Shown piece by piece: positions 13,001 to 24,580 of a DNA stretch of 64,000 nucleotides. A program made the translations under genes and the position numbers. The stretch spans positions 7,307,294 through 7,371,293 of the forward strand of contig NC_059482.1 of NCBI RefSeq assembly GCF_018139145.2. The letters are read 5' to 3'. The DNA comes from Gymnogyps californianus (taxonomy: Eukaryota; Chordata; Aves; Accipitriformes; Cathartidae). The notes under the pieces are model-generated. The model was not told where the DNA came from. It ran no database searches and saw only the letters and a list, made by a program, of their open reading frames with translations. The number at the start of each line of letters is the position of its first letter. Positions within the stretch are counted from its first letter, which is position 1.

Positions 13001-16000
13001 ATCTGGGATCTTGTAGACAAATTCTACTGGGGTACATACTACTTCAGCCCATGCGTTGTAGTTTACAAAAGCCATGACTCTGTCTCCAATCTACAAACAA
13101 GGAAGAAGAAAACGTTGAGGATATGGCTGCAATTGAGACTATAGAGAGCAACTTGTAAGACCTGCAACTCTCCTGTTCAAGCTGTGGGTCACTGACTGAC
13201 TGTGAAGTTAATGGCGCTCCACATCTTTGGCAAAACAGCAGTTAAACTGCTCAGCTTTAGGCTTTTACCATTTTTTAATTGTATTTATTTAAAAAGTTGA
13301 ATTCAACAGAAATATCCAAACAAAGTTAAAGCCACCTCTTCTTTTTTGCTACACGGCTTCTCTGATGGAGCAGTCTTCTATCATCACTAATACAGATCAT
13401 CTTTTGCTAGCAGAGCTCCTAAATAACAAGCGGGGCTGTAAACAACGAAAATAGCATTCTTACTAATAACCAGGAAATTTGCTTACAGAAAAAAGAAAAA
13501 AAAGGGGGGAAAAAAGATTATAATGATATTGATGAGATACACGGAATAAACAAAATTACACCTAAGATAATTTTCACTTTGCTTTCTCAGTGTTCACACT
13601 AATGTAGAGCTACTTTTCCTCTCTGCAGATTGAGAAGGCGAGGCCTTGTACTCTGGTAGACAGAGCACATGAAAGGGTTCGGAAATCTCTCATTTAGAAG
13701 ATAACACCATCTGTATCCACTCTCTATTTTTATTATCTTAATAACTGATTCTATCAATACATTTCCATCATTGTCATTTCTACAGCCATGTGTCAGAGCA
13801 GAATTTGATCCTGCAACTTCAAATAAGCCACCTTAAACATCAAAAATATACCTCTGGATTCTGAGGCACTACTAAGCCTACAAAGTGAATTTGACAGGAT
13901 TTAAAGGAGCAATGAAATATTCTCTTTGAATGCAACATTTCTCTACTCAATTTCTTTGGAAAATATATAGTAGTGAAAGGGTATTTCACTATGGAGAAAT
14001 AAAGATTTTATGTTAATATTAGATACAGTTGGTTGCTCCTAGGACCCTTTCGGAGGTCCAGGCATATCAAATTCATACGTTCGTATAATGGCCTTCATTG
14101 CAGCTTCAGGTTTTTAAAATGGAGATAGCGACTCCCCACAGATGGACAAGAATAATAACAAGGCAACTGGAGCTCCGAGGCCTCTGCAGGGGTACAACCA
14201 GACTCGGAAAGCAACACTCACGTAAAAGTAGAAATTGGTCTGCTGGGGCTACTAGGGAGAGCCACAGTGAGCAAACGTTTGGCCAGTGTATATTAAAACC
14301 TTCATAGGCATGGCTTTTACAAATTCTTGATAATGGCTTGTCACCAGCAGCCCCTATGCATTGTCTTAAACCTCTTTGCCTTTCTATAATACACCAACAG
14401 AAATAGCATCCTTAATTATGAAAGGAGCTCTTCAAAGGAGCCACAGTGTAAGTAATAAGGCAGAAATAGCATCAAACTTCAGGACTTCATGTTTTAACTA
14501 AAACTAACAGCAGCTGTCCCTCTAAAATACCTTTGCTTATCTGCCTGATATTCTCTATCTTACATTCTACTAATACCCACCAGTGCTTTAGAAATACTAC
14601 AGGTTGTTCTTGGACTATTTCAACTATATTCCACAGCAATGGAGTAAAGCACAACACTTTTACCTTCAAGCAAACGTTTATAGCACAAGCATATTTTGGT
14701 CTCCCAAGTACTTGTCATCACTTTGGCTTTGGGATATTGCAGGTTTGCTAAAAGCTAAGGTGCTGCTGACAGTTCTGAAGGGTTTGTCTCTTTTAGAATG
14801 AGGATGCTGCAACAGAACTGTCATTCCAATTTCACCGAAATGCCTCCTCCTTTTGAAAAACACATTCAAATTAACAATGCCTCACTGGTAACCACTCTGT
14901 GGTTCCCTTTTGCTGTTAGAGAAGCATCTAAAACCTGAAGTCTGCTAGGATTAATTAGTGAAGATGTTAATATGTCCTATATCCTTGCAAACAAACATAA
15001 ATGATTACCAAAAAGAATGCAGAGAAGTCCCTCTTGGTGACTCCCAAGGGATTTCTTAGTAATAATAAATACCATATTTTACCACAAACACTATATAGAG
15101 CCTAGTCATCACGTCAGATTAGACTTCAGTGCCTGAGAATCATCCCGACCACGAGAAAGAGATCAGGCCTGATACATTTGAGCTCAGTAGAAATAAGGTT
15201 TTTCTTTTAGTGGGAGAAGGAATAGGCATTACACCATTATTCCACAAAAAAGGCTTTCTTTCAATGTAAAATATGTTCTTACACATTGCTGTCAAAATGG
15301 ACTGCCATTCAATGCTGTCATTTGTCATACGATAACGCAATCACAGCAAATGAAGACAATAAATGGCTGGCAATATCTCAAGCGTAGTATCTCAGGCAGT
15401 ACAGACTAAGGGCCAGTAAGACACATTTTTCCAGAGCATGAAACACCCACGACTTTAATGTGATTTGAACTGGAAGAGATCTACAAAGGGAAAGAAGGTC
15501 AGAAGATGTAGGGTGCAACCTTTACCATTCCTGCCATTGCTATGGACAGTGGTAACAGCACATGTCAAGGAGACAACAAGCATCCGCCGTGCTCCTATTC
15601 ATGCAAGAAATCCACAAAGAAACTGACAGAACGGTCTTGCATCTTCCTCATGGTACGTTCTCCTGTTGATGGGTTCATACTCGTGCACAGCAGTTATTCC
15701 AAGTGTCGACCCTTCTTCTAGATCACTCAAACACTACCATGGTTATGCAGATTATATGCATAAAATAAAATACCACGGCTTGCTTCAATTTCAGGAAATA
15801 CACCAGAGCACAAACATGTTCTATAGTCAGAACAAAGATATAACTTTAAGAGACCCAGTATAGTCAGTCAGGTGCAATGTTACTCAAACAAGCACCATAT
15901 GCTGTAGCCTCATGATGCCCTTTAAAAATAGCAAGAACTTTTAAACTGAGAATGCTGATTCAGAGCAGAAACTTTCTATACTCCTTTCATAGAATATTCT

Positions 16001-19000
16001 TCGATATGGAGCGTAACTATAAAACACAGACGCTGCAGCAGAACAACTGAAGCAGCAGAGTTTTTCAAACAGCAAAGTTATTGTTCAGTTATTGTTTGTC
16101 ACAAAAAACATTGGAAGGTTATGACTTGTTTCAAGGCAGAGATGGGGCCAGAGGGGGAAGGTAGAGAAATGTCCTAAGAGGAGCCCATCACTGAGACCCT
16201 ACTAGAAACTAAATTGGCCATTATCTTCACTTAACTGAGAAATTTTACAGCTCTTCTAGAAGAGCAAAAATGTTACCTTTAAATAAAAATATTTTAGGTA
16301 CTTGCCTTCTTAAGATCAAGATACAATAAAAATCCAGAAAATGCAATTACTTGATAACATGACTGACTTAGCAAATAACTAAGATAGGATTGACGTGCAT
16401 TAACTCAGTTTTTATTTCAAAATTTTTCTATCTACTTACAAAATAAAGTGCAAGATTGGAGGGAATATAGATGTTTAACATCAATAATGGAATAGGAGGT
16501 AGGACAGAATGCTGTTTATATGTAATAAGAGATACCGAAGAGTACATAATGCCAACCAGTTATGAAAGCTTTATTATACACATCAACTATTTGTCATTTA
16601 TCACTATGCTGTTAGGTGAAATAGATCCTTCTCCTAAGCGATCAGAATAAGTCATATACCCAGAATCAGGGTCCCAATTTTATCTGCGTCTCATGAGTGC
16701 ACATGCTTGTAAGAAACAATGCTTATTGTAGATGGGGGTCTCATTAAGATCAAAAGCTGGAACTAGAATCAGCAGCGCATGGGCTTTGAGGAACAGAGCA
16801 ACGATGATAGCAAACATGGCCAAGAAAAGAAACTTAACAAGTTAACTCAATTTCTTTTACTTTCTTAAAGCACATCAGTCTTGCTTTCCAGTTCCTATTT
16901 AGCCATCAGGATATGCACATGGCACAAGTGACTTTTCAGGAAGCATTTGAAGGAGATGACAGTGGTAGCTTTAGAAACTAATTCAAGAGGTCATTCTCAT
17001 GCTTGGGAAGCAGCAAGGAAAAATTGCCCTTTCAAATCTCAACAGGGTGGTGAAGGCTGCTGTCGCTGGCAGACCAGAAGGGATTATGGACAACATACTC
17101 AGTGAACTGGTGATTATTTAGTCTTGCTCTGAAAATAAAGAAAATATTACCTCAAATCCTTTCACACTATCTCCAAGGGCTTCTACAATTCCAGAACATT
17201 CAAACCCAGGAACAAGTGGCGTCTTAGGAGGGTTGTCGATATTCCCCTGTCGCACCATCAAATCAATAAAGTTCAAACCACTGTAAAACACAGGAAAAAA
17301 AATAAAATCAAGACTATTACCATAGATCAAAGCAGAGAAGGAAAACTTGACCTGAGAGATGGGAAAGCCAGAAAACTTCAGGGCAGCATTAAAAAGCTGG
17401 GCTCCATAGCATAAGAGGGACCCAGTAGACATTCACACTCTTCATGCGTGGAACAGACTGACTACACTGTGCTGTACAGGCCTCAGGCAGAAAAGTACAC
17501 ATGCAAGGCAACCACATCTGTCATTAGCCCCAAAGCTTACAAGGCTGTTTAGGAGTCACATGTGGAAATTCACAAAGGGCATTTAAAAATTCAATACAGT
17601 GAAACATTAAGATTTCTATGAATGCACTACTAGCTGGCAAGTAAACCCAGTTCAATTTAAGAAGAAAACCCCAAACTTCACACATTATAGATGTTTTGGG
17701 CCAAGAGCAACCTGATGTAACTGTCCTAACCTCTTGGTTAGGGAGGAACAAATCTTGTGTTCGTCCCAGGCAGGAGTCCAAACTTTGACATGAACTTATT
17801 AGGTATCAGATAGGCTGTTGTTTTAAAACTGTTCCTCCTGGATCACTTTTGTACAGCTTTGCAAAGGTTATTTAGGTCTTTGGAGCCCTCAGGGTTGCCG
17901 CTCACAAAAAAATACAGGTCTTCCCCTATAGTCTCAGTTTTGCAAAAATCTCGAGGCATCTTTGCTTTGTCTTTTATACGCTATCCAATTTTATTAAGTA
18001 AAATTTTGTGGTTTTCTAGGCAGCCACAAAAAAAAAAACCAAACCAAAAAAGGTACCGTTTATCTACTATGTGCATATACTGATTACTGGCACAAATGCC
18101 ATACATAGTTAAAACTCCTAAAACTCCTAACTAGCTAAAACATGCTTCAGCATTAATCCATTGTTCCAAAACACAGCCCTGTATTTACTGTTAGCCAAAA
18201 TTGCTGCATACTAACTCCTCCGACTCTACGAAGCTATGCACACAGCCAGTCCTACTCATGCATATGATACCAGCAACTGCTTGGATACATAAAATTACTG
18301 ATGTGCAGAAGTATTTATAAGATGGAGCTTTAGTCAGATACTAATCAAGACACAAACAGATTGAACAGACCCAACAAACAAAAAGACAGAGTAGACGCAC
18401 AGCGTAAGCGCGAAGACAAGACAGCATTCATGAGATGTAGGTCACTGGGGAGGGGGGAAGGAAATTCCACCAATGTAAATATTTGTAATTGTGGTGGAGG
18501 GTTTAAGAGCAACCTGAACCCACAACTTTTAGCTCTGCAAAAGCAAGATTACAGATTATTTTTGAAAAACATGACTTTGACAATCTAGCTTGACAAACTC
18601 AGGAGAAAAATTAAAAATTAAAAACAAACAAACAAAAAACCCCCAACTTGCTCATACACAAAGCTCATAACATTAACCATATGGAAGGTTAGGAGGGGTT
18701 TGGCACAATTAAGTTGGGAGCTTTGAAATTATTTTGGAAAGGCCACTTCTTATCCAGTGGCTAAGACCACCTCCTACATCACCACTGTAATGTTGATAAT
18801 GAAAGAGAAATTCCAAATAACAAAATGCCTGCAAGGCAGTCATCATTTGGGAAAAGAAACACCACGAAACCAAAAACCCCACAACATACATGGTGGTAAC
18901 CATTGTCTGTGTACATTAACTTCAGTGATGATCTTTTGAATATATCTGTCCACACTATGAGCATTTTACAAAAAGTTAACTTTTTCTACATTACTGCAAG

Positions 19001-22000
19001 AAAGGGCAGCTGGAGGCAGAACTGTGATGTGGAAACCTGTAGTAGGCACACGCACCATGATGTCATAACAAGTAGGCAACAAGCAGACAGATGGATATGG
19101 CAAAGACCACAGCTATTTGATAATGACATATGATTACAAATACATTATTGCAGCTCTTTCTAGAAACATTCCTTCTTACAAAATAACTTGTCAGACAATT
19201 TTTGAAAGGGTACGTACTCATTTTTGCATCTAACAACATAATACTAGCAATTCAGTTCTGTTCTAGCTCAGTTTCTCTTCCATCTGTCTTTATTTTATTT
19301 AATGTTGCTGCCTTTTATTGAGGATAGAGAGTTCATCTTTATTACAATGAACTTACAAGACTTGATACTAGAACAGGTGTGATAAGGAGAGAAAAAACAC
19401 TACATGAGGTACATAATACCTAAGTCACATGTTTTTATCATTTTCATTACTAACTGGAACAGAGAGTGTTGATCAGCATTTCTAATAATTTCTAGTCACT
19501 TTCCAGAGAGTTTCTTCTTCATTCACTTCATCTTTAGTCTCCTATATATCTATGTGTTGTCACATCCCTGTTACTCTCATACATGCATTTGCTTCCATTC
19601 TTCTCCGCTTTCAAATAAGGACAGAAATAAGTTGTTTTATTTTACCTGCCAAATTTGAACAAACCTTATCAACACCAATAGACCTGAAAGCACAATGATG
19701 TTGTATGGTAAAACCAGCATTTTTTTTTTTCCCCCCACTGAATAACCTGGAGGGCCCAAAGACGAATGGCTAGTTTAGTAATTACCCCTGAGACACTGAA
19801 CCTTATCAAGTCCTTCACTGAGATTCAACCTACAGCAGACACAGAAAAAGGGAAGTTTGGCTGCACAGAACATCACAAGAAAATATGTCTCATGAAGAGC
19901 GATGGTTTTAGAGAATAAGCACGATTTATTTCTTGTATCAGTACAAACCAGGATAGCCTGTTCTGGTGTGTAGCCAGAGAAAGTGACTCCTGAACTTTAA
20001 GGGCGGGCATATGCAGAGGGAGAAGCGTAAATGCACAGCGATTCAGTGACAAAAAGTGCACAATTTCTTGCAGGTGTATGTTTTTAGTCCTAAATCAAGA
20101 GCTGGATGCAAATAAAGATAGGGAAGGATATGAATTACCAAGATCAATACATTGACATAGGGGTTCTGCAAGAACCTTTCCGTGAAAGGGCAGGGATATT
20201 GGTGTGAACTGCATAGACTGAATTACCTGTGCATCTCTGGAGGCAGAGTTTATCAAACATGGAAGTATCTTTGAATCTGACTTTAAGTCTGCAACGCTCT
20301 GCCTTAACACCAGTTTTGAGGATCTTGAGTATTATTTTCTATACTTGTGGTTTAGCTTTGCTGCGTTTTTATTTTCTTTTTTTTAAGTGTGGAAAGTCCT
20401 GCAGATTGAAAGCTGTTCTTTCACCATCAGACCAGCAATGGTCAACTTGGTTCTCCTTGCTCTGTCCCATGCACTCAAGGATGCCTGATAGCCTCCATTG
20501 CAAAGTACCAAATCACACAGACCATTCTTCACTCTCTGGTTTGGAGAGGTGCTGCTTTTGATTTCTTTCTTATTTCACTGTAAGACTCCACTGAAATGAA
20601 TTACTGAAGTTAATGAAATACAACAGAGCAAATAAGAGGACCACCGAGTTTTACATTCTTAAAATCCTTCCTCTTACCCCTGGCCAGCAAATTGCCTGAC
20701 AATCTTTAAAAAAAAAAAAAAAAAAAAAAAGGTTTAAAATGATCCGATCTCATGCTTTTTATCCAGAAACACTCACAGTATATGAACATGACTGCCTTTA
20801 AGAACAAAATTGATACACTGTCCGCTACTGTGCTATACTTAGGTTTTCTTTTATTTGCTACCAGTTTTTTAAGTGCTGTTATCTCACACTCACAGAGTCA
20901 GAAGGGTCACTTCTGCCTCATTCCTCATGACGCACATGTATAGTAGCACAAGGAAGAAATAATTATAACAGAGAAAAGAAAAATAAAGGGAAGTAATTAC
21001 AGGACACCATTCCTTATTCACACACCCTATCTGAAATACTGCTTCGGTTTGTTCTAGCTACTTGTCTAATCTTTTAAACAATATGTATACTAGTGTTCTG
21101 CAGACTGCAAATTACAATACAAACAAATACAGCAATTTCAACTGCTCCGTCGTTATCAATCAAAAATTATTTCAGGAAATATGCAGAAGCTGTGACTCAG
21201 CTTGGACATTGATGGCTGTTCCATTTCTTAGTCACTGAATGAGGCTAACACATGACTCATCTCAGCTGACACATTTTCAATTGGATCATTGATATTCCAG
21301 ACCTTCAAAAGGATTATTCAGCTGGCTTAGTGCTAATAGCAACATATCCTCTGTCTCCTACATTTATAGTACCATACCACAAAACGTATACATACGATTT
21401 AACTGGTGTATACATATGATTCAACTGGTTTCATCCCCCAGTGAATACAGAGACCACATAGAACTTGCACTTTTTACTGATATAGACTATTTATTAGGCA
21501 TGCACACATTCTTCTTAAAATAAAGATTATTTTTCTCCATCCACTTGTGGAGAAGAATAATCATCATCTATAATGATGGTCAACTGCAAAACTGATTCAA
21601 CTAAAACATTATTTGTCATCAATGTGTCTTACTAGAGCAGCCAATCTTTGGCATGTTCAGCACTGCATGCATTAACATATGCATACTACACTGGGCAACA
21701 GACATTTTTCTCACTCAGTCTCCCAGACTAGACTGCAAGTCCATCATCATCCTGATCAATCTTCTGTATTTACAGACTTGGGTCAAGAAGATCGGCAAAT
21801 TGATTTTTGCCTTGTTTGGAAGCCCACTTTGGTGACCTGATCACATTTCAGCCCTATGGCCATTTCCAGCCAGGAATGACGAGCAGACGCTATACAGCCT
21901 ACAGGCTCCTCTGGCACAAAGGGAAGCTTCCAAAACACACATGGTATTGTGCAACCTGGCAGTAACTATGAAGCAGTTGAGCGGGTCTACTGATGTCAAA

Positions 22001-24067
22001 CAGCAAGCATGCAACTCGCACAGTTCACTAGTGATAATGCAACCCTGAAAAGCAACTGCAGTTGTAGCAGAGCTGGCCGTTTCTATTTTACAGCCAAGTG
22101 TTCTTTTGCAGGTAACTTGCTATTTGTGATACACACATATCTACTGCTTTGATGAAAGTGGAATTCATACAGGTACTGGAGAGTGCTGTAAACCCCTCAG
22201 GCATTTAAAGGAATACGTCCACGTGCTCAGAACATTTTAGGTTTTGCATGTTAACTTTTGTTAACTCAGTGGCTGAAAAAAAAATCCCTCAGAAAACAAC
22301 ACAGCCTATTCTTAAATGGAATTACAGCCCTGCTTGACAGCAAAATGAGCTACCCAGCAGCTACTATGCTACCATTATTTCTTATATTCACCTAGCATGG
22401 AATTTCTTTCATTTCCCATTGTGACGGGGGGGGGGGGGGGAAGAGAATGAAAAAAATCTCAGCCCTTCATTTATTAGTTCTCATTCAGATTGACGGATAT
22501 CACCATTTTGCATGGGCAACATCTTGTGGTGGCGGGGGGGGGGGGGGAAATACTCAAATAGGTCACAAAACTTGTGATCCCCATTAAATACAGGATGGAA
22601 AGCCCAGTGTCTGAACAGGCCAAGACATTCAGCTACATTAACCTACTGGGATATTCCAAGATCTGAGGCACATCCACCAGATACATCATTCAAAACAAGC
22701 TCACTGCCCAAGAGCAGTATAATTTTTAATGCAAGTTACTTCTAAAATAAACAACTTGGCCTTCACCTTGGAATTTATCTTCTGGAAGCACCATGTTTTC
22801 ACATAGCGGAGGAGGACAACAAAAGATAAATCCCCGTCCAGGAGAAATTAATTTGGTCTTTGGTACACATCAAGTTGTGTAATAAGATCCTAATGTTGCT
22901 TCTGTCACTTAAAAAAATAATCCTGTTTTCATGAAGGAACATGTGCACTGAGAACCAGCTATCTAGGAAGAACAGTCTGCTCCAATTGTCTGGGAAAAAA
23001 AATTAGCCTTCTAGGAAAGCTCGTTTCAGGATGCTACCAGATTGCTAGCCACTTGTCAACCGGGCACAGGAATTAAACACTGGTAAGTTACCCTCAGCTC
23101 CAGCTACGCTGTCACACCATCTCCGAAGAAAAATTATGATGATTGAAGTAAGTGATTCCCAGGAGAAAACCAACAGCTAGTATCAGAAGGGAAAGGGACC
23201 GGTGCTGAGCAACACACACGAGCCGGCATCCACATTTTCAGAAAGAAAACAACAAAACCCTGAACACAGCTGGCCAGCTTTTTCCCCCATTTCTCCCTGC
23301 TGGTACCGTGAAAATCAACGACAGGTTTTTTTTTTTCCTTCTAGCTGCTGCTGACAGCACACAAGCCCCCGGTTTTACTCCATGCCCGCCTTGTACCAAG
23401 CGACTCCGAGCTCAGCCCTGACCCCGGGGTGGCTTTCCCAGCTGCTGCCTCGGGGAACAGCCGGCGGCAGCGGGGCAGGAAGCTGCAGAGGCAGCTCGGA
23501 GCGGGGCTCCCCACCGAGGGGGAAGCCACAAGTGAGGGAAGTTCGTTCGTGCAACAGCCGCCCGCCCCGGGCAGCGGGAGGGGAGGCTGCGGGACTCACA
23601 CCCGCACCCCGGCCCGCCGGGAGCCTCCGCCCGCCGCCCCCGGCCCCCTCCGAGGCCAGGAAAGCCCCGCCGCAGGGCAAAGCCGCCAGAACGGGGAGAG
23701 GCGGGCGGCGCGACGCGGGTGTGCGTGGGGGAGACCCCGGCCTCCCGCCCGCCCGCGGGGGGCCCGCACCCCGCCCGCCCCCCGCGGGGCTGCGGCCCCT
23801 CAGCCGCCCCCAGAGGGAAGGAGAGGCGATACTGGACCAGGCTTTGACGCGGATCTTCAGCTCCCCCTCCTGCGGCTCCGGCATGGCTTTCTTGGACACG
23901 CGGAGCTTGTTGAGCCCCCCGAAGGCGGACAGCACCACGGCTCTCATCTCCTTCGTGTCCCCAGCCCGCAGGCTGCCGGCGGCGCTGCCCTCGGCGGCTT
24001 CCTTGCCGCCCTCCTTCTCGATCATCTGCTCCGTCTCCTCCGCTCGCTGCGCTCCCTCCTTGGCCAT
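1..24067 (-). CDS. VAT1L: VAT1L gene (vesicle amine transport protein 1-like), 5' part, exons 1-4
   Basis: Four coding exons (23838-24067, 17151-17280, 12875-13090, 1066-1208) join in frame through GT-AG introns of about 6.6, 4.1 and 11.7 kb. They encode about 187 residues that match the N-terminal part of vertebrate VAT1L almost without gaps. The protein belongs to the medium-chain dehydrogenase/reductase superfamily, in the quinone-oxidoreductase-like, zinc-independent branch. Its substrate is not established. Visible parts are an acidic/basic variable N-terminus (residues 1-40), a GroES-like catalytic fold, and the start of the Rossmann nucleotide-binding motif SAGGGV-G, split across the exon 3/4 junction. 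About half of the protein lies beyond the left edge; no exon 5 was found at positions 1-1065. NUDT7 lies upstream on the same strand, as in mammals. Identity is certain from what I see; function is from the family only. Confidence 0.95.
1066..1208 (-). CDS. VAT1L: VAT1L exon 4 (143 nt)
   Basis: The acceptor is TGTTTGCAG|GGTCAAGC; the donor is AAAAG|GTAATC. It encodes 47 residues plus two bases: GQAVAQLCSTIPNVTVFGTA, then SSFKHEAIKDSVTHLFDRN and DYVQEVK with the start of an Arg codon. The opening Gly completes the Rossmann motif begun in exon 3. No ATG starts this exon, so it is found only by homology and splice sites. The gene continues past position 1. Confidence 0.93.
2975..3075 (+). repeat. 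possible MIR-like SINE fragment
   Basis: The stretch around AAAGATGAGAAGTGGAA and CAGGACCCAGGTATGAATG follows the order of the MIR core consensus (a 'gatgaggaaactgaggc' block, then a 'cccaggt' block), with many differences. This is tentative, from memory of the consensus. Confidence 0.35.
4630..5219 (-). mobile_element. solo LTR of an avian ERVL-type endogenous retrovirus
   Basis: A 590-bp element in minus orientation. On that strand it begins TGTTGTGGTTTAACCCCAGC and ends CAGGACA. It is flanked by a perfect 5-bp target-site duplication, GCATG at 4625-4629 and 5220-5224. No internal retroviral genes lie next to it, so it is a solo LTR left by LTR-LTR recombination. It shares long blocks with the LTRs at 30761-31320 and 63473-64000, including the pyrimidine-rich and ATT-rich tracts and a block matching 'aactaagcaccatgcag'. 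It lies in VAT1L intron 3 in the gene's sense orientation. The ERVL assignment is from the 5-bp duplication and my recall of avian repeats. Confidence 0.88.
9561..9977 (+). other. unrecognised 138-codon open frame antisense to VAT1L intron 3
   Basis: The frame starts with a true ATG and ends TGA. The predicted peptide is rich in Pro, Ser and Lys, with no motif, signal peptide or membrane segment I recognise. It sits in a locally more GC-rich patch of an otherwise AT-rich intron. I see no flanking exon structure. It could be chance or part of an antisense transcript. No function is assigned. Confidence 0.15.
11762..11930. repeat. direct repeat copy A (unclassified)
   Basis: This copy shares with 12451-12615 a run including AGTATTCCAAGAGG, CCATTTACTGCAAG, GGATTAT, ATTTATTCCTTT and ATTACAGCCTTCTTTTA in the same order and orientation, with scattered differences and small gaps. 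It is either a local duplication or two copies of an old dispersed repeat. Confidence 0.7.
12451..12615. repeat. direct repeat copy B (unclassified)
   Basis: This is the second copy of the repeat at 11762-11930, about 690 bp away. A short CA-rich stretch (12427-12443) precedes it. The copy ends in a region matching 'aaggtgtttggg' of copy A as 'aatgtttggg'. Confidence 0.7.
12875..13090 (-). CDS. VAT1L: VAT1L exon 3 (216 nt)
   Basis: The acceptor is TTTGTAG before ATT GGA GAC; the donor is GTG|GTAAGT. The 72 residues run from IGDRVMAFVNYNAWAE through AAAFPMNFVTAY to VLVHSAGGGV. The last residues begin the nucleotide-binding glycine motif that finishes in exon 4. The exon is phase 0 at both ends. 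Confidence 0.96.
13091..17150 (-). other. VAT1L: VAT1L intron 2 (4.1 kb)
   Basis: Bounded by the exon 2 donor GTAATA and the exon 3 acceptor TTTGTAG. AT-rich, with no gene, no clear repeat family and no long open frame. Confidence 0.8.
17151..17280 (-). CDS. VAT1L: VAT1L exon 2 (130 nt)
   Basis: The acceptor is TGTTTTACAG and the donor GAG|GTAATA. The exon encodes 43 residues after the split Cys, including GLNFIDLMVRQG, the segment TPLVPGFECSG and LGDSVKGFE. The GLNFIDLM and PLVPGFECSG blocks are signatures of quinone-reductase-like MDR proteins and form part of the GroES-like domain. The exon ends in phase 0. Confidence 0.95.
20708..20730. repeat. A23 homopolymer
   Basis: An uninterrupted run of 23 A in VAT1L intron 1. 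No retrocopied gene body or target duplication was recognised beside it. Confidence 0.9.
21386..21429. repeat. 22-bp tandem duplication, imperfect
   Basis: GTATACATACGATTTAACTG is followed directly by a near copy beginning GTGTATACATATGATTCAAC. Two copies only. Confidence 0.75.
22426..22547. repeat. paired G-homopolymers (G15 and G14)
   Basis: Runs of 15 G (22426-22440) and 14 G (22534-22547) lie 93 bp apart on the plus strand, about 1.3 kb downstream of VAT1L exon 1 in the gene's direction of transcription. In the VAT1L pre-mRNA they read as C runs. The exact run lengths may be unreliable. Confidence 0.85.
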
Positions 24068-24580
24068 GGCGGGGCTGCGGCGGCGCGGCTCCCGCCGGCT
24101 GCTCCTCTGCGAGGCGCGGTGCCGCCGTGTGGAATGGCCGCGGGCGCGGCGCGGAGCGGCACGGCGGTCCGCCCGCCCGCCCGCCGCAATGCACCGACTA
24201 GCTGCGCAGCGCCATCCGCCGCCCCGGCGCGGCGGGAGGCGGCCCCGCGGCGCCCCTCGCGGGTCCCGTGTCCTTGCCCGGCCGCCGGAGCGGGAGCAGG
24301 GCGCCGCCGGCGTCGTGAGGAGAACGCCCGGGGCCGCCGCCGTGCCGAAAATCGCACCTGGCGGCCGGGCGGGGCGGGCGTTCCCCTGAGGCGGCCTCGG
24401 GCGGGCCCCGCGCTCGCTCCTGAGTGAGGGGCTGCCGAGGCTGCGGGCGGCCCGCCCGCCGGCCCTCAGGAGACAGCCTGGCTCCTCTCCTCACGGCTGG
24501 GCCCGCGAACGGGAGCGAAGCGCCTGAAGCCGCAGGTTGGAGCCCTGGAGCAGGGGTCGGGTGCTGGAGGTGCTTCCACA
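23390..24580 (-). promoter_or_regulatory. VAT1L: CpG island promoter of VAT1L
   Basis: About 1.2 kb of very GC- and CpG-rich sequence covers VAT1L exon 1 and its upstream flank, while both sides are AT-rich. Overlapping open frames of up to 335 codons on both strands are expected in such stop-poor DNA. No TATA box was seen at a useful distance from the start codon, which fits a dispersed CpG promoter. The exact start site cannot be read from sequence. Confidence 0.8.
23838..24067 (-). CDS. VAT1L: VAT1L exon 1 (start codon, 230 nt coding)
   Basis: The ATG at 24067-24065 lies in a strong Kozak context (CCGCCATGG). The exon encodes 76 residues plus two bases: an acidic/basic N-terminus beginning MAKEGAQRAEETEQM, then MRAVVLSAFGGLNKLRV and a stretch ending ELKIRVKA. 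It ends TG and the intron opens GTCCAG, a legal but weak donor. With the T opening exon 2 the split codon becomes TGT (Cys), giving the family sequence VKACGLNF. The exon lies inside a CpG island, so many overlapping open frames here are meaningless. Confidence 0.95.

Larger units (their letters stand above)
17281..23837 (-). other. VAT1L: VAT1L intron 1 (6.6 kb)
   Basis: The intron contains a 23-nt A tract (20708-20730), two G tracts of 15 and 14 (22426-22440, 22534-22547) and a 22-bp near-duplicate at 21386-21429. No exon or known repeat family was recognised. Confidence 0.8.

Noticed and set aside
20708..20730. A23 tract as the tail of a retrocopied gene
   Set aside because: No gene body or target-site duplication could be recognised upstream.
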